Positions 25,735-35,121 of a stretch of 64,000 bases of DNA are shown one piece after another. The notes beneath the pieces were generated by a model. The model was not told where the DNA came from. It saw only the letters and a list, made by a program, of their open reading frames with translations, and did no database searches. The position numbers were made by a program, and so were the translations under genes. This DNA is from Streptomyces sp. CA-210063 (GTDB lineage Bacteria > Actinomycetota > Actinomycetes > Streptomycetales > Streptomycetaceae): positions 496,001 through 560,000 of the forward strand of contig NZ_CP102512.1 of the NCBI RefSeq assembly GCF_024612015.1, given 5' to 3'. Positions within the stretch are counted from its first letter, which is position 1; every line of letters starts with the position of its first letter.

Positions 25735-26739
25735 GTGGGCGTGTTGATCGGGATATCCGAGATCCGGGAGGCGGCCGAGAGGATCGCGGGGTATGTCGTG
25801 CGGACACCGACGGTTCCGAGCCCGGGCCTGTCCGCACTCCTCGGCGTCCCGGTCACCACGAAGCTGGAACTGCTGCAGCGCACCGGCTCGTTCAAGGCCC
25901 GCGGCGCCACCGCGAAGCTGCTGACGCTGACGGACGCCGAGCGGGCGGCCGGAGTCGTGGCGGTCAGCGGTGGCAATCACGGGATCGCGCTGGCGCACAT
26001 GGCGGCCGCGCTGCACATCAAGGCGACGGTGGTGATGTCGAGGACCGCCCCGAAGCGGGCCGCCGACCTCGTCGAGGCGGCCGGTGCGTCGCTGCGGCTC
26101 ACCGACGGCATGGCGGAGGCGTTCGCGCTCACCGAACGGTTGCGGTCGGAGGGCCTCACCCTGGTCCACCCGTTCGACGACCCGGTGGTGATCGCCGGTC
26201 AGGGCACCGTCGGCCTGGAGTTCGCCGAAGACGCCGGCAGCGGCGACGAGGGCCACGACAACGGCAGGGGCACCGGCGCACTCACCGACGTGCTCGTCAG
26301 CATCGGCGGTGGCGGCCTCGTCGCCGGTGTCGCCGCCGCCTTCAAGGCCCTGCGCCCGGACGTCCGCGTCTGGGGCGTGGAGACCGTCGGCGCCACGACC
26401 ATGACCGAGGCGCTCGCGGCGGGCGGCCCCGTGACGGTCGCCCTCTCCTCCATCGTCACCACGCTCAGCCCGCCCGCCGTCTCCCCGCTCACGTACGACC
26501 ATGTGTCCGCCCTCGTCGAGGACGTGCTCGTGGTCTCGGACGCCGAGGCGGTCCAGGGCGTCCTCGACCTCGCCGAGCACGCCAAGGTATGGACGGAGCC
26601 CGCCGCCGGATGCCTGCTGCCCGCCGCCCGGCAGGTGCTGGAGCGGGTCGGCGACGGGGCCCGGCTGGGGCTCGTGGTGTGCGGGGGCAACGCGACCATG
26701 GCGGACATCACGGAGTGGGCCCGGCGATTCGAGCTGTAG
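25735..26739 (+). CDS. Threonine/serine dehydratase-like PLP enzyme
   Basis: A 334-aa fold-type II PLP enzyme. Seen: the Schiff-base lysine in RTGSFKARGATAKL, the substrate loop SGGNHGIALAHMA and the phosphate-binding glycines SIGGGGLVAGVAAA. The length matches serine/threonine dehydratases without a regulatory ACT domain, or serine racemase-like enzymes, which deaminate L-threonine or L-serine to 2-oxo acids. GTG 25735 or GTG 25741 could start it; the second gives MLIGISEIREAAERI. Single gene, 84 bp upstream of pobA. Specificity between threonine and serine, or racemase activity, cannot be read here. Confidence 0.88.
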   Translation: MGVLIGISEIREAAERIAGYVVRTPTVPSPGLSALLGVPVTTKLELLQRTGSFKARGATAKLLTLTDAERAAGVVAVSGGNHGIALAHMAAALHIKATVVMSRTAPKRAADLVEAAGASLRLTDGMAEAFALTERLRSEGLTLVHPFDDPVVIAGQGTVGLEFAEDAGSGDEGHDNGRGTGALTDVLVSIGGGGLVAGVAAAFKALRPDVRVWGVETVGATTMTEALAAGGPVTVALSSIVTTLSPPAVSPLTYDHVSALVEDVLVVSDAEAVQGVLDLAEHAKVWTEPAAGCLLPAARQVLERVGDGARLGLVVCGGNATMADITEWARRFEL

Positions 26740-26823
26740 GGACTTCGGCACCCCGGCATCTCAACAGCCCTGCCCCTCAAGCGAGTTGAAGACGCCCACA
26801 CGGGCACCCGGCATAATGCTCGA
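26740..26823 (+). promoter_or_regulatory. Possible leaderless promoter of pobA
   Basis: The GTG of pobA (26824) lacks a ribosome-binding site. CATAAT at 26812-26817 ends 6 bases before it, so transcription could start at the start codon itself. A TTGAAG at 26786 is a -35 candidate, but at an overlong 20-bp spacing. TCAAGCGAGTTGA at 26777-26789 is a short inverted repeat that could be an operator. Confidence 0.45.
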
Positions 26824-28056
26824 GTGACCACCCCCACCTCCCCCGCCTCCGGCTCCGACGCCTCGTCGCCCGAGCGCACACCCGTCGTCATCGTCGGCGC
26901 CGGACCCGCCGGGCTGACCGTCGGCAACATCCTGCGGGCCGCCGCCGTGGACTGTGTGGTGCTGGAGACCGAGAGCCGGGCGTTCATCGAGCAGCGGCCG
27001 CGGGCCGGGTTCCTGGAGGAGTGGGCGGTGCGTGCGCTGGAGCGGCGCGGGCTGGCCGACCGGATCGTGGGACGGGCGCCGGTGCACACGGAGTTCGAGT
27101 TCCGCTTCGCCGGTGAGCGACAGCGGTTCCCGTACACGGAGATCACCGGGCACCACCACTACGTGTACCCGCAGCCGCTGCTCGTGACGGATCTCGTCAG
27201 GGAGTACGCGGACGTCCGGGGCGGCGACATCCGCTTCGGTGTACGCGATGTCGAGCTGCACGACGTCGCCGGCGAGCAGCCGTCCGTGTCGTACACGGAT
27301 CCGGAGACCGGTGAACAGCACCTTCTCCGCTGCGAGTTCATCGCCGGCTGCGACGGCGCGCGCGGTGTCACGCGGACCGTGCTGCCGGCCGAGCACGTCA
27401 CCGTGGCCCGGCACGACCACGGCGTCGGGTGGCTGGCGCTGCTCGCCGAGGCACCCCCGTCGTCCGACTGCGTCATCCTGGGCGTGCATCCCCGGGGCTT
27501 CGCCGGGCACATGGCGCGCAGCCCGGAGGTCACCCGCTACTACCTGGAGGTCCCCGCCGGCGACGACCCGGCGAACTGGCCGGACGAGCGGGTCTGGTCC
27601 GAGCTGCACACCCGCCTCGCGGTGCCCGGCACCCGGCCGCTCACCGAGGGCCCGCTGATCGAGAAGCGGGTGCTCGACATGCACAACTACGTCACCGAGC
27701 CGATGACGTACGGCCGCCTCCACCTCGCCGGTGACGCCGCCCACCTCGTCGCGCCCATCGCCGCCAAGGGCATGAACCTGGCGCTGCACGACTCCCTGGT
27801 CCTCGCGGACGCCCTGATCGCCTACCTGGGCAAGGGCGACGACAGCGGGCTGCGCGGGTACTCGGACACATGTCTGCGCCGTGTCTGGCACTACCAGGAG
27901 TTCTCGCAGTGGCTGGCGGAGCTGCTGCACGGACCGTCGTCCGGCGACGCGTTCCGGGCGGGAGCGGCGACCGCCCGGCTGCGCCGTGTCCTCGGCTCGC
28001 CCGCCGCCGCGTCGACCTTCGCCGAGTTGTTCATCGGCAAGGACACCGACCACTAG
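26824..28056 (+). CDS. pobA: 4-hydroxybenzoate 3-monooxygenase
   Basis: A 410-aa class A flavoprotein hydroxylase converting 4-hydroxybenzoate to protocatechuate with NAD(P)H and oxygen. Motifs: FAD-binding VVIVGAGPAGLTVGN (about 22-36), the PobA-like RAGFLEEWAVRALERRGLADR, the DG motif CDGARGVTR, the second FAD motif LHLAGDAAHLVAPIAAKGMNLALHD and the C-terminal YSDTCLRRVWHYQEFSQW, typical of PobA rather than PHBH-unrelated hydroxylases. Length (about 400 aa) fits. No protocatechuate genes (pca) are adjacent, so the pathway continues elsewhere. N-terminal serine/threonine-rich extension of about 20 residues precedes the core. Confidence 0.93.
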   Translation: MTTPTSPASGSDASSPERTPVVIVGAGPAGLTVGNILRAAAVDCVVLETESRAFIEQRPRAGFLEEWAVRALERRGLADRIVGRAPVHTEFEFRFAGERQRFPYTEITGHHHYVYPQPLLVTDLVREYADVRGGDIRFGVRDVELHDVAGEQPSVSYTDPETGEQHLLRCEFIAGCDGARGVTRTVLPAEHVTVARHDHGVGWLALLAEAPPSSDCVILGVHPRGFAGHMARSPEVTRYYLEVPAGDDPANWPDERVWSELHTRLAVPGTRPLTEGPLIEKRVLDMHNYVTEPMTYGRLHLAGDAAHLVAPIAAKGMNLALHDSLVLADALIAYLGKGDDSGLRGYSDTCLRRVWHYQEFSQWLAELLHGPSSGDAFRAGAATARLRRVLGSPAAASTFAELFIGKDTDH

Positions 28057-28086
28057 GGGGTGTTTTGAAAGCCCCGCGCAGCGGCC

Positions 28087-31000
28087 TCAGTAGTCGTCGT
28101 GGCAGCACCCGTCCCACCGCATCAGCCGCCCCATCTCCAGCCAGTCCTCCTCCGTCTCGGCGGCCTTCGCGCGCCGCGCCGTGGGCCGGTACGCGGCCAC
28201 CAACTCCTCGGTGCTGTAGGGGGTTCCGCCCCTGAGGACCGACACCGTTCGGACGAGGTCGGCGAAGTGTGTGAAGGGGTCGCCGTCGACGACGGTCAGG
28301 TCGGCGAGCTTGCCCGTCTCGACCGTGCCGAGGTCGTCGTCGAGACCGAAGAGGCGGGCCGGGAGTGCGGTCGCCGTGCGCAGGGTCTCGGCGGGGGTGA
28401 GTCCGCCGTCGTGCAGGGCGCGCAGGGCGATGTGGAGGAACAGGCCGACGGGGCCGAGCGGCTGGTCGGTACCGAGGGCGATGGTGCCGCCGGCTCCGAG
28501 GATCCGCCGGTAGATGTCCGTCTCGGTGCGCAGCGCGTCGAGTTGGGCGGGGGTCGGGGGGACGCCCGCGGCCTGTCGCACGAAGGCGGCGTCCCACGGG
28601 GCCATCACGACACTCACGCGCGGGTCGTCGGCGAGGGACGGGTCCGCGCCCAGGAGGGGCGCGGCGGTGAACGGGGTGGCGATGAGGGAGAAGTCCACGC
28701 CCCTCGCGGTGTAGATCTCCTCGACGTCCTGGTACGCCTGCCCGGTGGTGGTGATGGCGTGGCCGAACTCCACGCGCTGGGTCGCCTGCAGATGGGTCGT
28801 CAGGTCCTGGCCGAGTTGTACGCCCGGGGAGAGCAGGTGGCCGCCGGTGCGTACACCGAGGCGTTCGTGTGCGAACTGCGCGGCCTCGCTCATCACCCAA
28901 CTGGGCGCCCGCACATACGTCTTGACGAAGTCCCAGTCGAGCGCCGCACCCCGCTCCAGTGAACGCCGCAGTCCCGCCTTCGTCCGGTGGGCGCGCCCCA
29001 TGCTGTACGCGACCCGCGCGCCGTCGAGGAGTTCGCCGGTGGTGAGCAGCCGGGGTCCGGCGAGCCGGCCGGCGTTCACCTCCTCTCGGATGCGGACCTG
29101 TTCGTAGGCGAAGCCACCGAGGGAGACGGCGGTGGTGATGCCGTAGGTGAGCTGTCCGGTGGCCTGGCGGCTGCCGTAGGTGCTGTGCCAGGGGTGGGTG
29201 TGGGTGTCCCACAGGCCGGGGAGCACGGTGTGCGCGGAGGCGTCGACGCGGCGGAGGGCGGCCCGGCGGCTGCCCCGGTGGGGTTCCACGGCGGTGATAC
29301 GGCCGCCGCGGACGACGATGTCGACGTCGTCGCGGACCGTCTCGCCGGTGCCGTCCCACAGGCGTCCGGCCTGGACGACGGTGTCGGCGGGTGTGAGGCG
29401 GGTGCGGTCGAGCGGCACCCGGACGGTTCGGGCGTGGTCGCCGGAGACATCGACGATGCGGAGCCGGGTGCCGGACTGGTAGAGCAGGGTCTTGGAGTCG
29501 CCGGACCAGGTGGGGTGGTCGGCGGGTTCGGTGGTGAGGGGGCGGAGGTCGCCGCGCGGTGTGCCGTCGGCGGTGACGGGCAGCAGGCACAGCGCGGACT
29601 CGACGATCACGGCCAGCCAGCGGCCGTCGGGCGACCAGACGGGCCCGGAGTCGTACCGGTCGGCGATCGAGGTGTGGGGGGCGACCATGTGCAGGCGGTC
29701 GGCGCCGGTCGTGGTGTCGACGATCCGGATCAGGTTGTAGCCCTCCCGGAAGCGGGCGCCCAGACGGTTGCGATCGCACAGGGCGAGATACCGGCCGTCG
29801 GGCGACCAGCTCGGCCTGCCGGGGATCCCGCCCCCGCCGAGCGGCGCCGCGACGACGCGTTCCTCGCCGCTCGCCAGGTCCCGTACGACGAGCCGTCCGG
29901 TCATGTCGAGGGCGGCCAGTCGGCGCCCGTCGGGCGAGAGGACGGGCATGACACGGCCGCCGGTCGCGAGGGCGGTCTCCTCGCCGGTGGCGAGATCGTG
30001 CCGGTACACGCCGAGGAGTCCGTCGCGGTCGTCGGCATAGACGAGGGACCTCCCGTCGGGTGCCCAGGAAGGCGCCAGGAGGTAGCGGGTCGGTGGCGAC
30101 TTCCGGAGCCGCTTCGGCGGCCGTCCGCCCGAAGTACCGGCGAGCCACAGTGAGTTGAGGGCGGCGAAGGCGATGCTCCGACCGTCCGGCGACAGTGCGG
30201 GCAGGTGGATGCCCCGCACGGGCCGTACGCGCGCCTCCCCGAGGTCGTACTCCTTGACCCGGTAGCGCGGCCGGTCCACCGGGAGCACCCCCTCGAAGGG
30301 GATCGCTTCCGGCCGCGCGGGTTCTTCGGGGCGTACGAGGGTGAACCGGCCGTCCAGCGTGAGCAGCAGCTCGCCTGCCGCCGTCCAGCGGGGCGGCACG
30401 GGCGCGATGTCGCCGTCGACCGGGACGGGCTCGCCGTCGACGACGAGGGTGCAGGAGCCGTTCGGGGAGGCGGTGGTGCGCAGGTACGCGAGGCGGCCGT
30501 CGGGAGCGACGGCAGGGGTCATGACCTGGGCGGCGGCGGTCTCGGTGTGTGCGACCGTCACCGGGCCGGTGCCGTCGGCGGCCACGGCGGCGACGGTGCG
30601 GGACTCGACGGACGGGCCGGTGGCCGCGGTGACGACCTTGGCGCGCACGAACAGCAGTCGGGTGCCGTCCGACGACCAGGTGGGGTCGAAGTCCTCCCAT
30701 GCGCCGTCCTGGAGGGGCCCGTCCTGGCCGGGGAGACCGGTGACGCGGGTGATGTCGCCGGTGCTCAGGTCCAGGACGTGGACGCGGTAGGGGCTTCCGT
30801 GGGAAGGATGGCCGGGGTCACTGCCGCGCTCGGAGCCGAAGGCGAGCCGGGTGCCGTCGGGCGACCAGGACGGGCCCCGGTCGTCCCAGGGGCCGTCGGT
30901 GCGCTGCCGCAGGTCGGAGCCGTCGGGGCGCATGGTCCACAGGTGGAAGCCGCCGCCCCGGTAGGCGCAGAACGCGATGAGGTCGCCGTCCGGGGAGTAC

Positions 31001-31290
31001 GTGGGCCGGTTGGGTTCGAGGCCGGCCGGGGTGAGGGGGACCGCCTTGCCGCCGGTGCGCGGCAGGGACCACAGGCCGCTCTGGATCTCGGCGATCAGTG
31101 TGTCGCCGGCGGGTGCGAGGGTCGCCGAGCCGTTGGTGGCCCGGGTGAAGGTGAGGGAGAGGCCGGTACCGGGCGTGCGGGATCGGGCGACGGCGGGTGC
31201 GGCCGTGCCCAGGACCGCGACGGCCCCGGTGGCGGCGAGGAGACGGCGGCGGGTCAGGGCGGAGGGACGGCTGCTCGGGTCACGGTCCAT
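28087..31290 (-). CDS. Tat-exported PD40 beta-propeller/amidohydrolase fusion
   Basis: About 1,067 aa. A twin-arginine signal (LTRRRLLAATGAVAVLG, near residue 20) is followed by at least two stretches of PD40/TolB-like beta-propeller repeats: FSPDGDLIAFCAYRG-like units such as PTYSPDGDLIAF, PSWSPDGTRLAFGSERG, PTWSSDGTRLLFV, LSPDGRSIAFA, PSWSPDGRYLALCD and PVWSPDGRWLAVI. The C-terminal 400 residues form an amidohydrolase with VLPGLWDTHTHPW (metal HxH), GRLAGPRLLTTGE and IALGTDQPLGPVGLFLH, ending with LADLTVVDGDPF. It likely hydrolyses a C-N bond outside the membrane. The adjacent cysteine/tryptophan-rich C-tail (CCHDDY) is unusual. ATG at 31290; substrate unknown. Confidence 0.9.
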   Translation of the reverse strand: MDRDPSSRPSALTRRRLLAATGAVAVLGTAAPAVARSRTPGTGLSLTFTRATNGSATLAPAGDTLIAEIQSGLWSLPRTGGKAVPLTPAGLEPNRPTYSPDGDLIAFCAYRGGGFHLWTMRPDGSDLRQRTDGPWDDRGPSWSPDGTRLAFGSERGSDPGHPSHGSPYRVHVLDLSTGDITRVTGLPGQDGPLQDGAWEDFDPTWSSDGTRLLFVRAKVVTAATGPSVESRTVAAVAADGTGPVTVAHTETAAAQVMTPAVAPDGRLAYLRTTASPNGSCTLVVDGEPVPVDGDIAPVPPRWTAAGELLLTLDGRFTLVRPEEPARPEAIPFEGVLPVDRPRYRVKEYDLGEARVRPVRGIHLPALSPDGRSIAFAALNSLWLAGTSGGRPPKRLRKSPPTRYLLAPSWAPDGRSLVYADDRDGLLGVYRHDLATGEETALATGGRVMPVLSPDGRRLAALDMTGRLVVRDLASGEERVVAAPLGGGGIPGRPSWSPDGRYLALCDRNRLGARFREGYNLIRIVDTTTGADRLHMVAPHTSIADRYDSGPVWSPDGRWLAVIVESALCLLPVTADGTPRGDLRPLTTEPADHPTWSGDSKTLLYQSGTRLRIVDVSGDHARTVRVPLDRTRLTPADTVVQAGRLWDGTGETVRDDVDIVVRGGRITAVEPHRGSRRAALRRVDASAHTVLPGLWDTHTHPWHSTYGSRQATGQLTYGITTAVSLGGFAYEQVRIREEVNAGRLAGPRLLTTGELLDGARVAYSMGRAHRTKAGLRRSLERGAALDWDFVKTYVRAPSWVMSEAAQFAHERLGVRTGGHLLSPGVQLGQDLTTHLQATQRVEFGHAITTTGQAYQDVEEIYTARGVDFSLIATPFTAAPLLGADPSLADDPRVSVVMAPWDAAFVRQAAGVPPTPAQLDALRTETDIYRRILGAGGTIALGTDQPLGPVGLFLHIALRALHDGGLTPAETLRTATALPARLFGLDDDLGTVETGKLADLTVVDGDPFTHFADLVRTVSVLRGGTPYSTEELVAAYRPTARRAKAAETEEDWLEMGRLMRWDGCCHDDY

Positions 31291-31355
31291 GACACCCCAC
31301 GCTCGCGCACCGCGTGACTCAGGGGCAACAGAACCATTCACGCCATGGACAGATG

Positions 31356-31847
31356 TCACTCTCGCGTGTGGCGGCCCCGGATCCACGCGGGGAGCGCGAA
31401 CCAGGACAGCAGATACCAGACGAGCACGCACCCCACCAGCCATGGCACGTACTCGTCGTGGGTGGCCACGCGCAGGATCAGCAGCAGCGCGGCTGTCATC
31501 GTCGCGAGGAGCAGGATCAGGCCCGTGACGGTCAGCTTGGCCGCCCAGCGCACGGCGGCCGGTTTGATGCGGCGCCCGGAGACGATCCGGTGGAAGGAGA
31601 CGGGCCCGATCAGGGCGCCGGTGGCGGCGGCGCCGAGGACCACGGTCACGATGTAGATGGTCTTGTCGGTCTGCGGCAGTTCCTCGTAGCGCGGGGTGAA
31701 CACGACGGTCAGCAGGAAGCCGAAGAGGATCTGCACCCCGGTCTGGGCGACGCGCACCTCCTGGATGAGCTCGCTCCAGCGGCGGTCGGCCCGCTCGTCC
31801 TCGGTCTCGTCGCGGCCCCGGCCCTGGTTGCCGTGCACCTCGCTCAC
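31356..31847 (-). CDS. DUF6328-type membrane protein
   Basis: A 163-aa protein of the DUF6328 type: a soluble, charged N-terminus with RWSELIQEVRVAQTGVQILFGFLLTVVF, then helices TIYIVTVVLGAAATGALIG, AAKLTVTGLILLLATMTAALLLIL and LVGCVLVWYLLSWFALP (four in total). GTG at 31847 with GGGAGG upstream; the frame extends 20 codons further without support. It stands alone, downstream of nothing in the same direction. Function unknown; related genes are common single genes in actinobacteria. Confidence 0.82.
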   Translation of the reverse strand: MSEVHGNQGRGRDETEDERADRRWSELIQEVRVAQTGVQILFGFLLTVVFTPRYEELPQTDKTIYIVTVVLGAAATGALIGPVSFHRIVSGRRIKPAAVRWAAKLTVTGLILLLATMTAALLLILRVATHDEYVPWLVGCVLVWYLLSWFALPAWIRGRHTRE

Positions 31848-31984
31848 GCGTCCTCCCGGTCGGTCGGTGTCCCCTTCCCTGGATGGCGCCGTGGTCCCGC
31901 CGGGCAAGCACGCACCTCCACCGCTTCACCCACACGAGTGAATCCGGTTGGCGCATCGGTCACTTGTGTCAATCCGCGCCTAGC

Positions 31985-33706
31985 GTGACTGCGGTGACCG
32001 ACTTCTCAGCAACGTCCCGCCGGGGTTTCCTCCTCGGCGCCGCCGCGCTCGCCCTCACTCCGCAGTTCGTCCGCCAGGACCCGGCCGCCGCCGCGGCCGA
32101 CCTGCCCGGGTTCCCGGCGGACGTCGAGCTGTACAGGTCGGCGTACCGCAACTGGGACGGGGAGATCACCGCGTCCGGGCTGTGGTCGTGCGCGCCCGCC
32201 GACGGGGACCAGGTGGTGGCGGTCGTCAACTGGGCCCGGAAGCAAGGCTGGACGGTCCGTCCGCGCGGCCTCTCGCACGGCTGGTCGCCGCTCACCATCA
32301 CCCCCGGCACCGACTCCGGAGCCCCCGTGCTGCTGGTCGACACGACCACGCACCTCACCGGCATGACGCTGGAGTCCACCGACCCCGCCGCCGTCCGGGT
32401 GGGCTCCGGCGCCACCCTGGAAGGGCTGCTGACCTTCCTGGAGGGCCACGGGCTCGGTGTGACGGCCTGCCCGGCGCCGGGTGATCTCTCGATCGGCGGC
32501 GCCCTCGCCATCGGCGCCCACGGCACGGCCGTACCGGCGGACGGGGAGAGTCGGCTGCCCGGTCACACCTACGGCTCGCTCAGCAATCTCGTGCTGTCGC
32601 TGACGGCGGTGGTGTGGGACGCCGACAGCGAGGCGTACGTGCTGCGGACCTGTACGCGGGACGACGCGGACGGCGCCGCCCTGCTCACCCATGTAGGGCG
32701 GGCGCTGGTCACCGAGTTCGTCCTGCGGGTGGGGGCCAACACCCATCTGCGGTGTCTGAGCCGGACCGACATCCCCGCCGGGGAACTGTTCGCCGCGCCC
32801 GGCGCTGACGGGCGTACCTTCGCGAGCTTCCTGGACGAGGCGGGACGTCTGGAGGCGATCTGGTTCGCGTTCACCGAGTTCCCCTGGTTCAAGGTGTGGA
32901 GCGTCGAGCCGACCCGCCCGCTGACCTCCCGGCGCGTGACGTCGCCGTACAACTACCCCTTCTCGGACAACGTGCCGACCGTCGTCGCCGACCTCGCCGG
33001 GCGGATCGTGTCCGAGGGCGCCTGGTATCTGGCGCCGGTGCTGGGCAACGCGCAGCTGACCACGGCTTCACTGGGGCTGACGACCACGTTCTCGGCGGAC
33101 ATCTGGGGGCCGTCGAAGAACACACTGCTGTATCTGAAGCCGACGACGCTGCGGGTGACGGCGAACGGATACGCGGTGCTCACCTCGCGGGACCAGGTGC
33201 AGCGCGTGGTCTCCGAGTTCGCCGCGTTCTACCGGGAGCGGCTCACCGCGTACGCGGCCCAGGGGCGCTTCCCCGTCAACGGCTCGGTCGAGATCCGGGT
33301 GACCGGCCTCGACGACCCGGCGGACGTCGGGGTGGCCGGGGCGCGTGCCCCACTGCTGTCGGCGCTGCGGCCGCGCGCCGACCGGCCCGAGTGGGACACG
33401 GCCGTGTGGCTCGATGTGCTGACACTGCCGGGGACGCCGGACGCCGAGGCGTTCTTCCGGGAGCTGGAGCGGTTCCTGCTCGCGACGTACGACGGCGGCC
33501 ACGCCCTCACCCGGGTCGAGTGGTCGAAGGGCTGGGCTTACACGGACGAGGCCGCCTGGAGCGACGAGGAGGTGCTCGGCACCGTCGTACCGCAGTCCTT
33601 CGACGACGGCGAGGGACCGGGCTGGGACGGGGCGGTGGAGATCCTGGAGCGGCTCGATCCGCACCGCGTGTACGGGAACGCCTTCCTCGACCGACTGTTT
33701 CGTTGA
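31985..33706 (+). CDS. Cholesterol-oxidase-like VAO-family flavoprotein
   Basis: A 573-aa exported flavoprotein. Tat-type signal SRRGFLLGAAALALTP (near residue 10), FAD-binding PCMH domain (about 55-220) with RGLSHGWSPLTIT, where H98 corresponds to the histidine that covalently holds FAD in type II cholesterol oxidase, and GDLSIGGALAIGAHGT. The C-terminal 300 residues resemble the cholesterol-oxidase substrate-binding domain (W-F, GAWYLAPVLGNAQL, FPVNGSVEIRVTGLDDP, YDGGHALTRVEWSKGWAYT). It probably oxidises a bulky alcohol such as a sterol. GTG at 31985 or 31994; no clear ribosome-binding site, so it may be leaderless. Sterol specificity is inferred. Confidence 0.88.
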   Translation: MTAVTDFSATSRRGFLLGAAALALTPQFVRQDPAAAAADLPGFPADVELYRSAYRNWDGEITASGLWSCAPADGDQVVAVVNWARKQGWTVRPRGLSHGWSPLTITPGTDSGAPVLLVDTTTHLTGMTLESTDPAAVRVGSGATLEGLLTFLEGHGLGVTACPAPGDLSIGGALAIGAHGTAVPADGESRLPGHTYGSLSNLVLSLTAVVWDADSEAYVLRTCTRDDADGAALLTHVGRALVTEFVLRVGANTHLRCLSRTDIPAGELFAAPGADGRTFASFLDEAGRLEAIWFAFTEFPWFKVWSVEPTRPLTSRRVTSPYNYPFSDNVPTVVADLAGRIVSEGAWYLAPVLGNAQLTTASLGLTTTFSADIWGPSKNTLLYLKPTTLRVTANGYAVLTSRDQVQRVVSEFAAFYRERLTAYAAQGRFPVNGSVEIRVTGLDDPADVGVAGARAPLLSALRPRADRPEWDTAVWLDVLTLPGTPDAEAFFRELERFLLATYDGGHALTRVEWSKGWAYTDEAAWSDEEVLGTVVPQSFDDGEGPGWDGAVEILERLDPHRVYGNAFLDRLFR

Positions 33707-33713
33707 GCGAATC

Positions 33714-34535
33714 TCAGACGCGACGCCAGCGGGCCATGGCGAAGGAGAACAGGCCGAAGAGGACAAGCCCCGCCGCGACACAGACCAGGAGCGCCGGGCC
33801 GGCCGGGGATTCGGCGAAGGAGCGGAGGGTGTCGTCGAGGCCCTTGGCCCGGTCCGGTTCGTACTCGATCGCGGCGCGGACGGCGAAGACGCCCGCCGCG
33901 GCGAACACCAGGCCGCGCGCGACCCCGCCGACCACACCGGTCACGTCGACGGCCCGGCGCGTCCGGCGGGACATCTCGCCGAGCCGGAGGTGCTTGTGGT
34001 ACGAGCGCATCAGGGCCCGAACGCCGATCCATCCGCCCCCGACGATCACGCCGACGCCCGCCACGCCCACCAGCCACTGGCCGCCGGGGAGTTCGAGAGC
34101 CCGGGCCGTCACGTCCCGGGACTGCTGGTCGCTGGAACCGCCGCCGCCGCTCTCCTCGCCCGCCGCGAAGGCGAGCACCGAGTAGGCGACGAAGGAGTAG
34201 AAGACGAAGCGCGCGGTGGACGCGAGCCTCTTGGTCCACTCGCGGCCGTCCGGGCCCGCCGCGCCGAACACCGCCTCCGACAGACGCCACAGCGCCATGC
34301 CCACGAGGCCGATGCCCAGGGCCCACAGCATGACGGAGCCGAGCGGTTTCTCGGCGATCTCCGCGAGCGCGCCCTGACGGTCCGCCTGCTCCGAGCTCCC
34401 ACCGAAGGCGATCTGCAGGGCCAGCGCCCCGACCAGCAGATAGATGACGCCGCGCGCGGTCAGTCCGGCCCGCGCCGCGCCCTCCGTCACCGAACCCCGT
34501 GCCACGCGCCCGTGTCCCACCCCCAAGGTCGTCAT
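33714..34535 (-). CDS. DUF1206 membrane protein
   Basis: A 273-aa membrane protein made of three DUF1206-like units, each with two helices and an ARG/RR-x(6-8)-G motif: GLTARGVIYLLVGALALQIAF, SVMLWALGIGLVGMALWRL, STARFVFYSFVAYSVLAF, WLVGVAGVGVIVGGGWIG, VVGGVARGLVFAAAGVF and GPALLVCVAAGLVLFGLFSF. Six helices in all. Its ATG overlaps the stop of the small gene upstream (ATGA). Function is unknown; such genes are typically stress-linked in actinobacteria. Confidence 0.9.
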   Translation of the reverse strand: MTTLGVGHGRVARGSVTEGAARAGLTARGVIYLLVGALALQIAFGGSSEQADRQGALAEIAEKPLGSVMLWALGIGLVGMALWRLSEAVFGAAGPDGREWTKRLASTARFVFYSFVAYSVLAFAAGEESGGGGSSDQQSRDVTARALELPGGQWLVGVAGVGVIVGGGWIGVRALMRSYHKHLRLGEMSRRTRRAVDVTGVVGGVARGLVFAAAGVFAVRAAIEYEPDRAKGLDDTLRSFAESPAGPALLVCVAAGLVLFGLFSFAMARWRRV

Positions 34536-34921
34536 CAGCCGCGTCCTTCCCGCCCCTCGACCCGCAGCTGGAGCTGCACCTCCTGGTCACCGGCGTCCAC
34601 GCCGACCTGATGCACGGTGTACTCCTCCTCCAGGGCCGCCCGCAGCAGCCGTACGGCGGGCGGGCTGCCCTGGACATCGACCGTGACGGGCGCGGTCAGC
34701 GGTTCCGGGTGCTTCTCGGCGTCGGCGGGGACGGCGGCCGTGTCGTACATCCCCGTCCACATCGTCGGCCGGTCGGTGCCGGTCTCGTGCGGCGGGTCGT
34801 CGGAGCGCCGGTCGGATTCGAAGTGGGCGCGCAGACAGGCGAAGACGCGTTCGGCGTCCCGGGCGGAGCAGTCGCAGAGCACGACCTCGACCTGGGACAC
34901 GGGCAGATGGGGCAGGGTCAC
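34535..34921 (-). CDS. Small hypothetical protein upstream of DUF1206 gene
   Basis: A 128-aa soluble protein, GTG at 34921 with AGGGAG upstream. Contains SQVEVVLCDCSARDAERVFACLRAHFESDRR and a C-terminal half (VTVDVQGSPPAVRLLRAALEEEYTVHQVGVDAGDQEVQLQLRVE) with the alternating beta-alpha-beta look of a small ferredoxin-like fold. The CDC pair is noticeable. It overlaps the DUF1206 gene by ATGA, so the two are translated together. I do not recognise a family. Confidence 0.72.
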   Translation of the reverse strand: MTLPHLPVSQVEVVLCDCSARDAERVFACLRAHFESDRRSDDPPHETGTDRPTMWTGMYDTAAVPADAEKHPEPLTAPVTVDVQGSPPAVRLLRAALEEEYTVHQVGVDAGDQEVQLQLRVEGREGRG

Positions 34922-35121
34922 GAGCGTTCTCCCTGGTGTCGACGACAGGGGGCGGGTACCCCCATGGTGGGCCCGAAACGGGGTTCTCGCAGGTCGCGCG
35001 AGAGGGCGCCCGCCGATGGCGGGGCCGCCCCCTCCGCCCCGGGAGCGTGGCCCGATCCGCCCGGGGCCGCACGGGCCGTGGGCTATGTTGAGTGGTCGTG
35101 GGAGACGAAGGAGGCGCGCGG

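Noticed and set aside
28031..30700. Alternative 889-codon minus-strand frame within the amidohydrolase gene
   Set aside because: Arg/Pro/His-rich frame-shifted copy of the same gene without motifs.
31291..31956. N-terminal extension of the amidohydrolase frame
   Set aside because: It lacks homology-like composition, overlaps the antisense of the DUF6328 gene, and a Tat signal begins just after the ATG at 31290.
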